From Mycolicibacterium hippocampi (GTDB lineage Bacteria > Actinomycetota > Actinomycetes > Mycobacteriales > Mycobacteriaceae), in the NCBI RefSeq assembly GCF_010723735.1, contig NZ_BLLB01000002.1:558001-622000 (forward strand): DNA of 64,000 nt. The letters run 5' to 3'. Below, one piece after another: positions 19,575 to 29,080 of the stretch. Position 1 is the stretch's first letter. The number at the start of each line of letters is the position of its first letter. A program made the translations under genes and the position numbers. Under the pieces are notes generated by a model, which searched no databases, had not been told where the DNA came from, and worked only from the letters and a program-made list of their open reading frames with translations.

Positions 19575-20885
19575 ATGACATCGGTTGTGATCGTGGGTAG
19601 CGGGTTCACCGGCTTCGAGTGCGCCCGCCGACTGGCCCGGATCCTGCGCAGGAACGATGCCTCGGTGGACGTGACCATCATCTCCCCGGTGGACTACATG
19701 CTCTACACACCGCTGCTCCCGGAGGTGGCCGGTGGTGTCGTCGACGGTCGCTTCGTCACCATCCCGCTCGCAAACGCGCTCGACGGCGTGCGCGCCGTGC
19801 GTGGACGAGTGGAGTCCGTCGACTTCGATCAACACACGCTCTGCTACACCGACCCCGAGAACCGCTCCCGTGACATCTGCTGGGACCGGCTGGTTCTGAC
19901 GCCTGGTTCGGTCACGCGCCTGTTCGACATCCCGGGTCTCGCCGAGCACGGCCGCGGGTTGAAGTCCACCGCCGAAGCGCTGTATCTCCGCGACCATGTG
20001 CTCGAGCAGTTCGAGCTGGCGAACGTCGACGACGACCCGCAACGCATCCGCGCCCGCCGCACGATCGTCATCGTCGGTGCGTCGTACTCGGGGACCGAAC
20101 TCGCCGCCCAGCTACGCGCTCTCGCCGATTCGGCGGCCGCACAGATGGGATTCGACCCGGCCGAGGTCCGCGTCGTGCTGCTCGACATGGCCGAACAGGT
20201 GATGCCGGAAGTCGGCGAGAAGCTCGGCGCGGCCGCCATGCGGGTACTCGGCGAACGCGGCATCGAGGTGCGGCTCGGCACCACGCTGAACGAGGTGCAC
20301 GCCGACCATGTGATCCTCAGCGACGACTCGTGCCTGGACGCCCACACCGTCGCGTGGGTGACCGGCGTCACCGGGGCACCGTTGATCGCCGAGCTCGGGT
20401 TGGACACGGAACGAGGCCGGGTCAAGGTCGACACCGAGCTGCAGGTGCCAGATCATCCCGATGTCTTCGCCGCGGGCGACGCCGCCGCAGTGCCCGATCT
20501 CACCCAGCCCGGCAAGATCACCCCACCCACCGCGCAGCATGCGACGCGGCAGGGAAAGGTGCTGGCCCGCAACGTCGCCGCCAGCCTCGGGTACGGCTCG
20601 AAGAAGCGCTACAAGCACCGCGACATGGGCCTGGTGGTCGATCTGGGTCCGCGCTACGCGGTCGCCAACCCACTCGGCATCCAGCTCTCCGGGCTGCCGG
20701 CGAAGTTCGTCACCCGGGCCTATCACCTCTACGCCATCCCGAGGTCGGTGAACCGGTGGGCGGTGTCGCTGGCCTACCTCACCGACGCGGTGTTCGACCG
20801 TTCGGTCGTCTCGATGGGGCTGTCGACCCAGGAGGACGCGAAGTTCTCCAGCAGTGAAGGCATCCCGATGCCCAAGGCGGACTGA
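19575..20885 (+). CDS. NDH-2-type FAD-dependent NADH dehydrogenase-like protein
   Basis: This 436-residue flavoprotein has the FAD-binding GSGFTGFECA at residues 7-16, a second dinucleotide motif VGASYSGTELA, and the FAD-contact FAAGDAAAVPD. After about residue 340 there is the C-terminal segment that helps bind type II NADH dehydrogenases to the membrane. Mycobacteria carry several Ndh paralogues; this one is more divergent than Ndh itself, so the electron donor and acceptor need not be NADH and menaquinone. The ATG at 19575 follows CAGGAGCTG. Confidence 0.85.
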   Translation: MTSVVIVGSGFTGFECARRLARILRRNDASVDVTIISPVDYMLYTPLLPEVAGGVVDGRFVTIPLANALDGVRAVRGRVESVDFDQHTLCYTDPENRSRDICWDRLVLTPGSVTRLFDIPGLAEHGRGLKSTAEALYLRDHVLEQFELANVDDDPQRIRARRTIVIVGASYSGTELAAQLRALADSAAAQMGFDPAEVRVVLLDMAEQVMPEVGEKLGAAAMRVLGERGIEVRLGTTLNEVHADHVILSDDSCLDAHTVAWVTGVTGAPLIAELGLDTERGRVKVDTELQVPDHPDVFAAGDAAAVPDLTQPGKITPPTAQHATRQGKVLARNVAASLGYGSKKRYKHRDMGLVVDLGPRYAVANPLGIQLSGLPAKFVTRAYHLYAIPRSVNRWAVSLAYLTDAVFDRSVVSMGLSTQEDAKFSSSEGIPMPKAD

Positions 20886-20929
20886 TCGGTCCGGTTCGTT
20901 CAGGCTGTGCGGATCTTCGGCGGCAGCTG

Positions 20930-23500
20930 TTACAGCGTCATCCGTGCAGCGGACAACTCGTGAAGATAGACCTCCAGATCGGTGTAGCCGAGGGTTGAGA
21001 GATGGTCGCCATTGTGATTCGCGAAATAGGGATCCAGACCCCGGGCGATCTCCCATACGTCGGGCATGCCGTCACCGTCGGTGTCCGTCGGTGCGTCCGG
21101 TGCCATGCCCGAATAGGGTGGGAGCAGTGCGTCACCGGCGGGATTGACGCTCGGGGTTGCCGACGAGATCCGGTCCGCGGCGACGTCCTGCAGCAGTCGT
21201 GTGTCCATCGGGTCTCTGGGCCAGGCACCGACGCGGTTGAGCAATTCTGCCCGCAGCAGATCCGTAGGCGTGTAGGTGATGTCGGGGAACGGATGCCGTG
21301 CGAGCAGTTGTTGCGCGCGGCCGGCGGAGTCGTCGGGGTCGCTGACCGAGCTGTAGTCGTTGCAGCAGTAGAAGAGTTCGTAGTCGGACCGTGTCGAATA
21401 CAGACTCATCGTGTTGCCGCTGACGTAGAGCCGGTTGCCCGGTACGCGAAGGATCTGGTCGTCGAACATTCCGTACGGGAACTGGGCACCGGTTCTGAAA
21501 TGGTTGTTGACCGCATTGAGGTTCCAGTAGATCGGGTACGGATTGCCCGAGGCGTCTGTGACCACGTTGGTGTCCACGCCCAGCGCGACGAAGAAGCGCG
21601 GATCCCAGTAGAGGTTGTTCGACAGCTCCAGATTCATGGTCGAGCCGGCGGCCGCCGCGGACTCGCGGCTGCCTTCGGGCAGTCGGCCCTCGATCCGGTT
21701 GAAGATGTTGTGATGCAGTGAGACATCGTCCAGCCCGAAGCCGTGGGCTGGGTTGGAGTAGTTCATCAGCACGCCGCCGTAGAACGAATGGCCACCCAGC
21801 GTCTCGGCGATGATCGAATTCTGGATGGTGACGTTGTTCGAATAGGAGATCTCCACCGCTTCGTCGGTTGCGTTGCCGATGGAGACGTGGTCGACGATCC
21901 CGTTGCGGGTGTAGCGAAGGCGCAACCCGTCATCGCTTCGCCCGCCTGTCCCCGGACGGATGCGCACATGCTGGAGGATCCAGTTCTCAGCGAAATCGGT
22001 TGGTGCGCGCACAGTTTGATCCTGGTACGGGGTTTCGTCGGTGACGAAGCCTCTGATGGTGATGCCGCCCGGCGAGCTCTGACCGGCGATGGTCACGTTG
22101 CCGTTGGTCAGATGGATCTGGGTGTCGATCAATCCGCTGACCTTGAACAGAACGTATTTCGCACCGGGTTGGTCGATGGCCCACTGCAACGAGCCCACTC
22201 CGGAAGCGTTGGTGTTGGTGACGTAGACGACGCTGCCGCCACGACCGCCGGTGGCAGCGCTGCCGAACCCCTCAGCACCGGGGAACGCTGCAAGAGCAGA
22301 CGTCGCTGCCGGACCGATCGCCACCGTCACCGGTACGCTCGCCGTCGCGCCGCGGCCGTCGTCGACGGTGACGACGAAAGTATCGGCCCGGTCTGCGGCG
22401 GTGGCGGTGGGTGCCGCGGCATTGTCCCGTGCTGCGGTGGTGGGCGTGTAGGTGAACGCCCCCGCGGAGGTCACCACGACCGCGCCCTTGCTCGTGGTGC
22501 CTGATCCCCGGTAGGTCAGGACGTCTCCGTCGGGGTCGCTACCGACCACCACGCCGGTCACCACGCCGCTCAACGGTTCCGGGTTTCCGACGACGGCGTG
22601 TCCTGTCGGCGCGGTGTTGGGCAGGGCGAACGGAGCGACGACCACCGAAACCCTGGACGTGCTGGTGTGACGGCTGTTGCCGAACAGGCCGAAGCTCAGC
22701 AGGTTCACCCAGCCGAGGAATCCGTGGATGTGGAAGCCGCTTTCGGCGTCGCTGACGGTGACCTCGAACGAGTCGGTGACACCGGTTTGCGCGTACATCC
22801 GATCCGGGGTGTACAGGTAGTTGCCGTCGGGGTCGACCACCACCGTGCCGTGGGCGGGGGCGGCGGCGACGGTGTAGACCTGCGTGTGACTGTCGGGGTC
22901 GGTGACGTTGAGTGCGCCGGTGACCGATCCGTCTGTGGCCTGGCCGGTCTGGGTCGGGGTCCGGTTGTTGAACAACGCCGCGATCCCGTCGAAGAAGTCG
23001 GCGATCGGGTTGGCCTGCGCAGCGTTGCGGGCTGCTGCGGAATCAGCCGTGTTCGCCGGACCGGATGGCTCAGACACAGCTGCACTGCTCGTTGTTCGCA
23101 CCGGGGGATGGTCAGACACTTCATCCGCAGTCGCGATCGTGTCGTCGGGATCAGGGTTCTGCACCGTGGGCGAGGAGTCAGACGCCTCAAAATCTTCCGT
23201 CTCCGCGGGCTCGGGCTCAGGGCCGGCCTCGTCGGCATCGTCTTGAGAGTCGCGGCCCGCGGGTCCGGTGGCGCCCGGCGCCGCCCCGGCGTCCGCATCG
23301 TCCCTGTCGCGGCGCGACTTCGTGACGTCATCAGCTGTCGAGGTGGAGCTCACGGAATCGTCTGTTCGCTCCACCGACGAGGGCGCAGCGTCCGACGGCT
23401 CAGCAAAAGCGACTGCACCGCCGGAGATCGCGATCACGGTGCCGACGCCCAACATCGCGGCGACTGGAACAAACCGAGCAGCGAACGTGGTGGCGTCCAT
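20930..23500 (-). CDS. Secreted pectate-lyase-like beta-helix protein with VCBS/Ig-like repeats
   Basis: This 856-residue exported protein has a signal peptide (about residues 1-35) and a long acidic, Ser/Asp/Pro-rich linker to about 160. Two cadherin/VCBS-like beta domains lie between about 175 and 400 (each with DPDG...YTP). A right-handed parallel beta helix starts near FPGAEGFGSAATGGRGG, the usual opening of pectate-lyase family domains. A calcium-type repeat, DTDGDGMPDVWE, sits near the C-terminus. The ATG at 23500 follows GAGGGAGAAG. The fold predicts a surface polysaccharide lyase or binding protein, which is unexpected in a mycobacterium. The substrate is unknown. Confidence 0.82.
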   Translation of the reverse strand: MDATTFAARFVPVAAMLGVGTVIAISGGAVAFAEPSDAAPSSVERTDDSVSSTSTADDVTKSRRDRDDADAGAAPGATGPAGRDSQDDADEAGPEPEPAETEDFEASDSSPTVQNPDPDDTIATADEVSDHPPVRTTSSAAVSEPSGPANTADSAAARNAAQANPIADFFDGIAALFNNRTPTQTGQATDGSVTGALNVTDPDSHTQVYTVAAAPAHGTVVVDPDGNYLYTPDRMYAQTGVTDSFEVTVSDAESGFHIHGFLGWVNLLSFGLFGNSRHTSTSRVSVVVAPFALPNTAPTGHAVVGNPEPLSGVVTGVVVGSDPDGDVLTYRGSGTTSKGAVVVTSAGAFTYTPTTAARDNAAAPTATAADRADTFVVTVDDGRGATASVPVTVAIGPAATSALAAFPGAEGFGSAATGGRGGSVVYVTNTNASGVGSLQWAIDQPGAKYVLFKVSGLIDTQIHLTNGNVTIAGQSSPGGITIRGFVTDETPYQDQTVRAPTDFAENWILQHVRIRPGTGGRSDDGLRLRYTRNGIVDHVSIGNATDEAVEISYSNNVTIQNSIIAETLGGHSFYGGVLMNYSNPAHGFGLDDVSLHHNIFNRIEGRLPEGSRESAAAAGSTMNLELSNNLYWDPRFFVALGVDTNVVTDASGNPYPIYWNLNAVNNHFRTGAQFPYGMFDDQILRVPGNRLYVSGNTMSLYSTRSDYELFYCCNDYSSVSDPDDSAGRAQQLLARHPFPDITYTPTDLLRAELLNRVGAWPRDPMDTRLLQDVAADRISSATPSVNPAGDALLPPYSGMAPDAPTDTDGDGMPDVWEIARGLDPYFANHNGDHLSTLGYTDLEVYLHELSAARMTL

Positions 23501-23552
23501 CGCTTCTCCCTCGATCGTTTGGGGAACAGCGCGATGAAAGAAGACCAACATG

Positions 23553-23572
23553 TATTGACGTGCGTGTCAATA
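23553..23572. promoter_or_regulatory. Inverted repeat between divergent genes
   Basis: TATTGAC-GTGCGT-GTCAATA has perfect 7-base arms around a 6-base spacer. It lies between the pectate-lyase-like gene (start 23500, leftward) and the thioesterase gene (start 23651, rightward), where a TetR-type repressor would sit. No regulator gene is adjacent. Confidence 0.4.
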
Positions 23573-23650
23573 GACGGAGGTCGAGATATTTGAACTGTTC
23601 AGGACGTGTGAGAGCGGCACCAGATGCCCCGTGAGGCAAAATGCCAGACG

Positions 23651-24478
23651 ATGTCCTCCTCGCTCGGCGATGTGCTCGCCTCCCTGCAGCTCGACCGGGT
23701 CGACCCGGCGCTCTTCGTCGGCCAGCAACTGCCGGCACCGGCCAACCACATCCTGGGTGGCCATATCTCGGCGCAGGCCTTGATGGCGGCCAGTCACACC
23801 GCGCCGGGCCGGGCCCCACACAGCGTGCACACCTATTTCCTTCGTCCCGGTGACGCCCGTCGGCCGGTGGAGTTCGATGTGGCCGATCTACAGGAAGGCC
23901 GGACGTTCTCCGCGCGCCGGGTGACCGCCCGCCAGGACGGCCAGATCCTGCTCGAGGCGATGTCGTCGTTCAAGGTCGTCGACACCGAATCCGCGGAGGT
24001 GGGGTATCAACCACCGATTCCCCAGGCACCCGACCCGGAGTCGTTGCCCTGGGTGGCACCACATTTCGCCGAGTCCGAAGAGGTCACCGAGGGACAGTGG
24101 GCGAGTCTGCGCTGGTTCGAGCGGCGGATCATCGACGCCGAACAGGCACCGCCGGCGCGGTCCCGGATCTGGTGGCGGCCGGCCGGGGAGGTGCCCGACG
24201 AACCGGTGCTGACGGCGACGCTGGTCGCGTACCTGTCCGCGGTGACGCTGACCGAACCGGCGTACGCGGCCCGCGGAGGCATCGGAGTCTCGGCGCAGCG
24301 CGACCATTCGGTGTGGTTCCACGCGCCGGCGGTGCTGTCGGATTGGCTTCTCTACGACCAGTCCTCACCGAGTAGCGCCGATTCGCTTGCACTGGCGAGC
24401 GGGAGGATGTTCAACCGCGAAGGTGATCTGGTCTGCACGGTGCGCCAGGAGATGTACTTCCCGCCACCGCGGCGCTGA
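23651..24478 (+). CDS. tesB: Acyl-CoA thioesterase II (TesB type)
   Basis: This 275-residue protein is a tandem hot-dog thioesterase. The first half has GGHISAQALMAA and HTYFLRPGD, and the second has HSVWFHAP and GRMFNREGDLVCTVRQE, all landmarks of TesB-type acyl-CoA thioesterases. It should release free fatty acids from acyl-CoA in the cytoplasm. The ATG at 23651 starts the conserved protein; upstream in-frame codons lack a ribosome site. It is followed by a convergent alcohol dehydrogenase gene 19 bases on. Confidence 0.92.
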   Translation: MSSSLGDVLASLQLDRVDPALFVGQQLPAPANHILGGHISAQALMAASHTAPGRAPHSVHTYFLRPGDARRPVEFDVADLQEGRTFSARRVTARQDGQILLEAMSSFKVVDTESAEVGYQPPIPQAPDPESLPWVAPHFAESEEVTEGQWASLRWFERRIIDAEQAPPARSRIWWRPAGEVPDEPVLTATLVAYLSAVTLTEPAYAARGGIGVSAQRDHSVWFHAPAVLSDWLLYDQSSPSSADSLALASGRMFNREGDLVCTVRQEMYFPPPRR

Positions 24479-24497
24479 CGCGCTACCCGAACTCGCA

Positions 24498-25601
24498 CTA
24501 ACCGAACTCGATGACCTGCCGGACCGCTTTGCCGTCGGCCAGATCGTCCATCGCGTTGTTGATCTGATCGAGGGTGATCGTCGAGGACACCAACGATTCG
24601 ACTGGCAACCGGCCCTCACGCCACAACTGCACGAAGCGCGGAATGTCGCGGGCCGGAACAGACGAACCCAGGTAGCTCCCGATCAGAGACCTACCCTCGG
24701 CGACCAAACCCAGTGGCGACACCGTGAGCTGGGCGTCGGGTCGCGGCAGCCCGACGGTGATGGTGCGGCCTCCCGGCGCCGTCAACGCGATCGCGGTCTC
24801 CAGCGCCGCGGGGTGGCCCACGGCCTCGATCACCACCGCCGCCTTTAGCCCGCGCTCGGTCGCTTCGTCTGGGGTGCAGGCGTCGTGCACACCCACCGCA
24901 CGGGCGCGCTCGAGTTTGTCGGCCAGCGGGTCGACGCCGACGACACGGACGTCGTCGTGGGCCAGCGCGGTCAGTACCGCCGCCATCCCGACACCGCCCA
25001 ACCCGACCACTGCGACGGTCTGTCCCGGAACCGGCCGGCCGGCGTTGAGCACCGCGCCGCCACCGGTGAGCACCGCACAACCCAGCAGCGAGGCGACCAC
25101 CGGCGGCACGTCGGCGTCGACGGGAACAACAGAACGGCGGTCGACGACCGCGTGGCCGGCGAAACCGGACACCCCGAGGTGGTGGAGCACCGGCGCGCCG
25201 TCGCGGGTCAACCGGGTGCTGCCGTCCATCAGCGTGCCCGCACCGTTGGCGGCGCTGCCCGGGAGGCACGGTGCCAGCCCGTCGGTCGCACACCCGGCGC
25301 AGTCCCCGCACCGCGGCAGGAAGGTCAGCACCACCCGCTGGCCGGGTACCAGGTCGCAATCACCGCCCACCGCCTCGACCACTCCGGCCGCTTCGTGGCC
25401 GAGCAGCATCGGAACCGGCCGCACCCGGTTGCCGTCGATCACCGACAGGTCCGAGTGGCACAACCCGGCCGCCTCGATGCGCACCAACAGCTCGTCCGGA
25501 CCTGGCGGCGCCAGGTCGAGGTCGGCGATCGCCAGCGGCCCGGAGGTGGCATAGGGGCGAGGTAGACCGATCTGGTCGAGCACTGCTCCGCGGATCTTCA
25601 T
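24498..25601 (-). CDS. Zinc-dependent alcohol dehydrogenase (class III-like MDR)
   Basis: This 367-residue medium-chain dehydrogenase has catalytic-zinc ligands in GLCHSDLS and GHEAAG. A structural-zinc cluster has four cysteines in the CGDCAGCATDGLAPC region. NAD(P) binds at VGLGGVGMAAV. The pattern matches zinc alcohol and formaldehyde-type dehydrogenases of actinobacteria. I place the start at ATG 25601; an in-frame GTG lies six bases upstream. It is divergent from a small thioesterase gene 35 bases away, and the two may share a regulated promoter. Substrate unknown. Confidence 0.9.
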   Translation of the reverse strand: MKIRGAVLDQIGLPRPYATSGPLAIADLDLAPPGPDELLVRIEAAGLCHSDLSVIDGNRVRPVPMLLGHEAAGVVEAVGGDCDLVPGQRVVLTFLPRCGDCAGCATDGLAPCLPGSAANGAGTLMDGSTRLTRDGAPVLHHLGVSGFAGHAVVDRRSVVPVDADVPPVVASLLGCAVLTGGGAVLNAGRPVPGQTVAVVGLGGVGMAAVLTALAHDDVRVVGVDPLADKLERARAVGVHDACTPDEATERGLKAAVVIEAVGHPAALETAIALTAPGGRTITVGLPRPDAQLTVSPLGLVAEGRSLIGSYLGSSVPARDIPRFVQLWREGRLPVESLVSSTITLDQINNAMDDLADGKAVRQVIEFG

Positions 25602-25636
25602 GAACACCAGCTTGCCCGGACTGCCAAACTACGGCC

Positions 25637-26098
25637 ATGACGAGTGAGGAGCAGTCACTGCGCAGCGGTGACTTCCCGGTGCACTGGCCGGTGCTGACCC
25701 GGTGGACCGACAACGACATGTTCGGCCACCTGAACAACGCGGTGTACTACGCACTGTTCGACACCGCGATCAACGCGTGGATCACCACCGCCACCGGCAT
25801 CGACCCGTTGACCGCGCCGTGGCTCGGGGTGGTGGCCGAGTCCGGATGCCGCTACTACGCCGAGTTGAAGTTCCCGGATCCGCTGGCGGTCGGGTTGGCC
25901 GTCGAGCGACTCGGCCGTACCAGCGTCACCTATCGTCTCGGGGTCTTCCAGACACCGCACGATCCGATCGGTGCCGGCGATCATCCGGTCGCCGCCGTCG
26001 GGCACTGGGTGCACGTGTACGTCGACCGCACCTCGCGCCGCCCGATACCGATACCCGACGAGATCCGCGGGTTGCTGGAGGGTGCTGCCCCGCCATGA
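25637..26098 (+). CDS. 4-hydroxybenzoyl-CoA thioesterase-type hot-dog protein
   Basis: This 153-residue single hot-dog protein has the family signature WTDNDMFGHLNNAVYYALFD near residues 22-41, where the Asp is the catalytic residue of 4HBT-type acyl-CoA thioesterases. No signal peptide is present. It is divergent from the alcohol dehydrogenase gene. The rhodanese lipoprotein starts 131 bases downstream with its own operator. Confidence 0.9.
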   Translation: MTSEEQSLRSGDFPVHWPVLTRWTDNDMFGHLNNAVYYALFDTAINAWITTATGIDPLTAPWLGVVAESGCRYYAELKFPDPLAVGLAVERLGRTSVTYRLGVFQTPHDPIGAGDHPVAAVGHWVHVYVDRTSRRPIPIPDEIRGLLEGAAPP

Positions 26099-26205
26099 TC
26101 ACTGCGACGAAGCTCGAGTCCGACATGGACAACGCCGCGATCTCAGTGCGGAGTACAAGCCCGAAAGCCGGCTGGAGCACCCCCACCGCGATGGGCAGGG
26201 CAACG

Positions 26206-26220
26206 ACCCCTCAGGGGTAC
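26206..26220. promoter_or_regulatory. CstR-type operator before the rhodanese lipoprotein gene
   Basis: ACCCCTCAGGGGTAC keeps the inverted ACCCC/GGGGT arms of the 4688-4794 array but lacks the left-hand AT pair. It stands nine bases before the ATG at 26230, a position that would block initiation. It is weaker than the other copies but is again next to a sulfur-transfer gene. Confidence 0.55.
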
Positions 26221-26229
26221 ATTCGGGTC

Positions 26230-26688
26230 ATGTCCCTCCTGCGTCCGGCGCCGTTGCGGTCGTCACGTCTCGCCACCACGGCGGTGATGCTGGGGGCGTT
26301 GGCTTTGATCGGCTGCACACCGATGCAGCCCCCCGCACCCGCACCGTCCGGTCCGCCCGGCCAGAGCGCCCCGCCGGCCCGCCTGGTCGATGCCCGGGAG
26401 TTCGCCGCCGCCGTCGAAGAGCCCGGCCGCGTCACCGTCAACGTTCACGTGCCCTTCGAGGGTGATATTCCCGGCACCGATCTGTCCATACCGTTCGACG
26501 AGATCGGTACGAACGCCGGGCTGCTTCCTGCCGATCGTGACACCGGACTCGCCATCTACTGCCGCTCTGGACCGATGAGTGGGCAGGCCGCGGCGACGCT
26601 GTCCGAACTCGGCTACACCGATGTCGTCGAGTTGCGCGGCGGTATGCGCGCCTGGCAAGCCGACGGCCGCCCGCTGGAAGGCAACTGA
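26230..26688 (+). CDS. Rhodanese-domain lipoprotein
   Basis: This 152-residue protein has a lipoprotein signal with lipobox LIGC at residues 26-29, a proline-rich linker, and one rhodanese domain with catalytic loop CRSGPMSG. It should sit on the outer face of the membrane and accept or donate sulfane sulfur there. The ATG at 26230 gives a normal signal peptide, unlike upstream in-frame readings. A CstR-type operator directly upstream suggests it belongs to the persulfide response, although it lies 20 kb from the main island. Confidence 0.87.
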   Translation: MSLLRPAPLRSSRLATTAVMLGALALIGCTPMQPPAPAPSGPPGQSAPPARLVDAREFAAAVEEPGRVTVNVHVPFEGDIPGTDLSIPFDEIGTNAGLLPADRDTGLAIYCRSGPMSGQAAATLSELGYTDVVELRGGMRAWQADGRPLEGN

Positions 26689-26714
26689 CCGGCCTCGGAT
26701 CGACGCCGGGTCGC

Positions 26715-27980
26715 TCACCGGGCACCAGTGTCCGCCAAGTGTGATTGTGCAGGACGCAGACGGCCGGTGCGGTCCAGGCGGTACAAGGCCGACGCCGAAA
26801 ACACTCCGATGACGCTGAGAGTGACCCACACGAGTTGCGGTGCACCCGCGTTGCGGGCCGCCTGCATCAACGCGCCGGTGCCGAGGTTGCCGGCGAGGAT
26901 CCCGATTCCGACGATGGTGTTGTAGAACCCGTAGTGGGTGGCGACCAAGCGGTTGTCGGCCAGGGAGACAACGGTGTCCATCTCGAACGGGAACACCGCG
27001 ACCGATCCGACAGCCAGAATCACCACGGCGATGAACAGTGCTGCCAGGGCAGCGGCCGTCCCCAACCAGTCCCCGTCCGGCAACACGATCAACGGCACGA
27101 AGGACGCCGACAGGACCAGCATGCCGATCACCAGCGATCGACCGGCGCCCCACCGGGTGGCGAACCACCGGGTGATATGGAGCTGACCGGCAACGGCGAC
27201 AAGACCGGACACCATGAAAATGGCTGCCACAACGACGGTTTCCTGCCGTGGAGCGAGATACCTCACATGCAGTGGCAGCGCGAGATAGACCTGAAACGAC
27301 AGCACGTACGAGCCGATCATCGCCATCGCGAACAGCAGGAACGAGCGATTGGTGGCCACGGTACGCCAGTCGTCGAGCACCGACGTCTTCTGTTGTGCCG
27401 GCGGTACGGTGCGCTGGGGAAGCGCGAACAGTTGGGCGACCGTCAGTGCCGCGAACACCACCGCAGCCGCGGCTGCGGTGATCCGGAAATCGACGAACAT
27501 CAGCGTCAACCCGACGAGTGGACCCGCGAGGATTCCAGCCTGATAGAAGACGTTGAACAACGCGAATGCTTCGACGCGCCGAGCGCCGGCATCGGCTGCC
27601 AGATAGGCGCGGACGGCGGGATTGAACAATGCGCCGGCGAAACCCGTTGCTGCCGAGGCGATCAGAAGCGCCGGTAACGAATCGGCGAAAACCAATAGCC
27701 CGAAACCGGCGGTGCGCAGCAGACATCCGGCCACGATCAGGGGTTTGTAGCCGAGACGATCCGCCAGCGTGCCGCCCACGATGAACATTCCCTGCTGGGA
27801 GAAGTTCCGGACGCCGAGGATCAGCCCGATCGCCCACGCCGCCAATCCCAGCGGGCCGGCCAGATATCCGGCCAGGTAGGGCATCAGCATGTAGAAACCC
27901 AGGTTGATGCCGAACTGGTTGATCATCAGCATTCGACTGGGCCAGCCGAAGCTGCGAAATCCGGAGATAACCCCCCTCAC
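26715..27980 (-). CDS. MFS transporter of the lpqS-cysK2 locus
   Basis: This 421-residue transporter has about 12 hydrophobic segments and the MFS motif between helices 2 and 3 ([11 protein letters not shown]). The GTG at 27980 overlaps the stop of cysK2 by four bases (GTGA) and has a G-rich ribosome site, so I prefer it to an ATG at 28025 lying inside cysK2. The order lpqS, cysK2, MFS is that of M. tuberculosis Rv0847-Rv0849, so this is the Rv0849 counterpart. Its substrate is unknown. Coupling to CysK2 suggests export or uptake of a cysteine- or metal-related compound. Confidence 0.88.
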   Translation of the reverse strand: MRGVISGFRSFGWPSRMLMINQFGINLGFYMLMPYLAGYLAGPLGLAAWAIGLILGVRNFSQQGMFIVGGTLADRLGYKPLIVAGCLLRTAGFGLLVFADSLPALLIASAATGFAGALFNPAVRAYLAADAGARRVEAFALFNVFYQAGILAGPLVGLTLMFVDFRITAAAAAVVFAALTVAQLFALPQRTVPPAQQKTSVLDDWRTVATNRSFLLFAMAMIGSYVLSFQVYLALPLHVRYLAPRQETVVVAAIFMVSGLVAVAGQLHITRWFATRWGAGRSLVIGMLVLSASFVPLIVLPDGDWLGTAAALAALFIAVVILAVGSVAVFPFEMDTVVSLADNRLVATHYGFYNTIVGIGILAGNLGTGALMQAARNAGAPQLVWVTLSVIGVFSASALYRLDRTGRLRPAQSHLADTGAR

Positions 27981-29080
27981 CGTCGCACCCCCACCGGGTC
28001 CGCCACCTCCGTGCAGCGGGTCCATGACGAAACCGCCTGCGCGGATGGCTCATCGATGATATCGGGCTGCGCGGGCGGCTCCCCACCGAACAACCGGTGC
28101 TCGCGACAGAACTCGTCGTTGTAGATGGAGTCGAAGTAGCGCTGTGGGCCGTCGGGGAACACCGCGGCGACGGTGCTGCCCGCCGGCGAGGTCCGTGCCG
28201 CCCAACCTGCGACTACCGCGACCGCTCCCACGCTCCATCCCCCGGTGGCGTAGTGGGTGGCGGCCAGCATGCGGCACGCCCACACCGCCTCGGCGGGGGC
28301 CACCCAGTGCACCTCGTCGAATGCCGCGTAGTCGACGTTGCCCGGGTGGATACTCGAGCCGAGACCGCGCATCAACCGAGGACCGACGGGTTGTCCGAAA
28401 ATTGCCGATCCGATCGCGTCCACTCCGATCAGCCGCATGCGGGGATTGAACTCACGAAGGACGCGTGCCACTCCCGCGGAGTGGCCGCCGGTACCCACCG
28501 AGCACACCAACGTGTCGACGGTTCCGACCTGCTCGATGAGCTCGAGCGCCAGCCCGCGATACGCGTCGACGCTGTCGGGGTTGTTGTACTGGTCAGGGTG
28601 CCACGCGTTCGCATCTGCGGCGAGGATCTGCTGGACACGGTCGCGCCGCGCCTGTTGCCAACCACCCACCGGATGGGGCTCGGTCACCCGGACAACCTCG
28701 GCGCCAAACGCCGAGAGCATACGTTGAATGATCGGTTCCAAACCCGGGTCGGTGACCACAGTCACCGGGTGTTGATGCACGGTACCGGCCAGTGCCAGGC
28801 CCAAACCCAGAGTGCCGCTCGTGGATTCAACAATCCGTCCACCGGGGGCCAGCTCACCGGTGGCGAGTGCCGCCTCCACCATGTGAAGGGCCGGACGATC
28901 TTTCATGCCCCCGGGGTTGAAGCCTTCGAGCTTCGCCCAGAATCCGTGGGCGTCGTGAGTGAAAGGTGCGGCGATCCTGAGCACCGGCGTGTGCCCGACC
29001 ATCGGTCCGGACCGATCGTGAAGACCGAGTCTGCGTTGTCTTGTCGGGTTGGTGGTGTGGCGGGATAGGACATGGTTCAT
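27977..29080 (-). CDS. cysK2: CysK2-type PLP-dependent S-sulfocysteine synthase
   Basis: This 367-residue fold-type II PLP enzyme has the Schiff-base lysine K60 in [11 protein letters not shown], the substrate loop STSGTLGLG, and the phosphate-binding VGTGGHSAG. It is longer and more divergent than housekeeping CysK or CysM. The neighbouring lpqS-like and MFS genes give the gene order of M. tuberculosis Rv0847-Rv0849. CysK2 of M. tuberculosis joins O-phosphoserine with thiosulfate to make S-sulfocysteine. Thiosulfate is also the expected product of the CstB-like enzymes elsewhere in the window. The ATG is at 29080, and the MFS gene overlaps its end. Confidence 0.86.
   Translation of the reverse strand: MNHVLSRHTTNPTRQRRLGLHDRSGPMVGHTPVLRIAAPFTHDAHGFWAKLEGFNPGGMKDRPALHMVEAALATGELAPGGRIVESTSGTLGLGLALAGTVHQHPVTVVTDPGLEPIIQRMLSAFGAEVVRVTEPHPVGGWQQARRDRVQQILAADANAWHPDQYNNPDSVDAYRGLALELIEQVGTVDTLVCSVGTGGHSAGVARVLREFNPRMRLIGVDAIGSAIFGQPVGPRLMRGLGSSIHPGNVDYAAFDEVHWVAPAEAVWACRMLAATHYATGGWSVGAVAVVAGWAARTSPAGSTVAAVFPDGPQRYFDSIYNDEFCREHRLFGGEPPAQPDIIDEPSAQAVSSWTRCTEVADPVGVRR

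Noticed and set aside
26263..28086. Leftward open frame of about 607 codons
   Set aside because: It overlaps the MFS transporter in another frame and the rhodanese lipoprotein on the opposite strand; those genes have clear motifs, this frame has none.
27977..29080. Cysteine desulfhydrase (Cds1) as an H2S source
   Set aside because: The motifs and the lpqS-MFS neighbours fit the Rv0848 CysK2 type and not the Rv3684 type.
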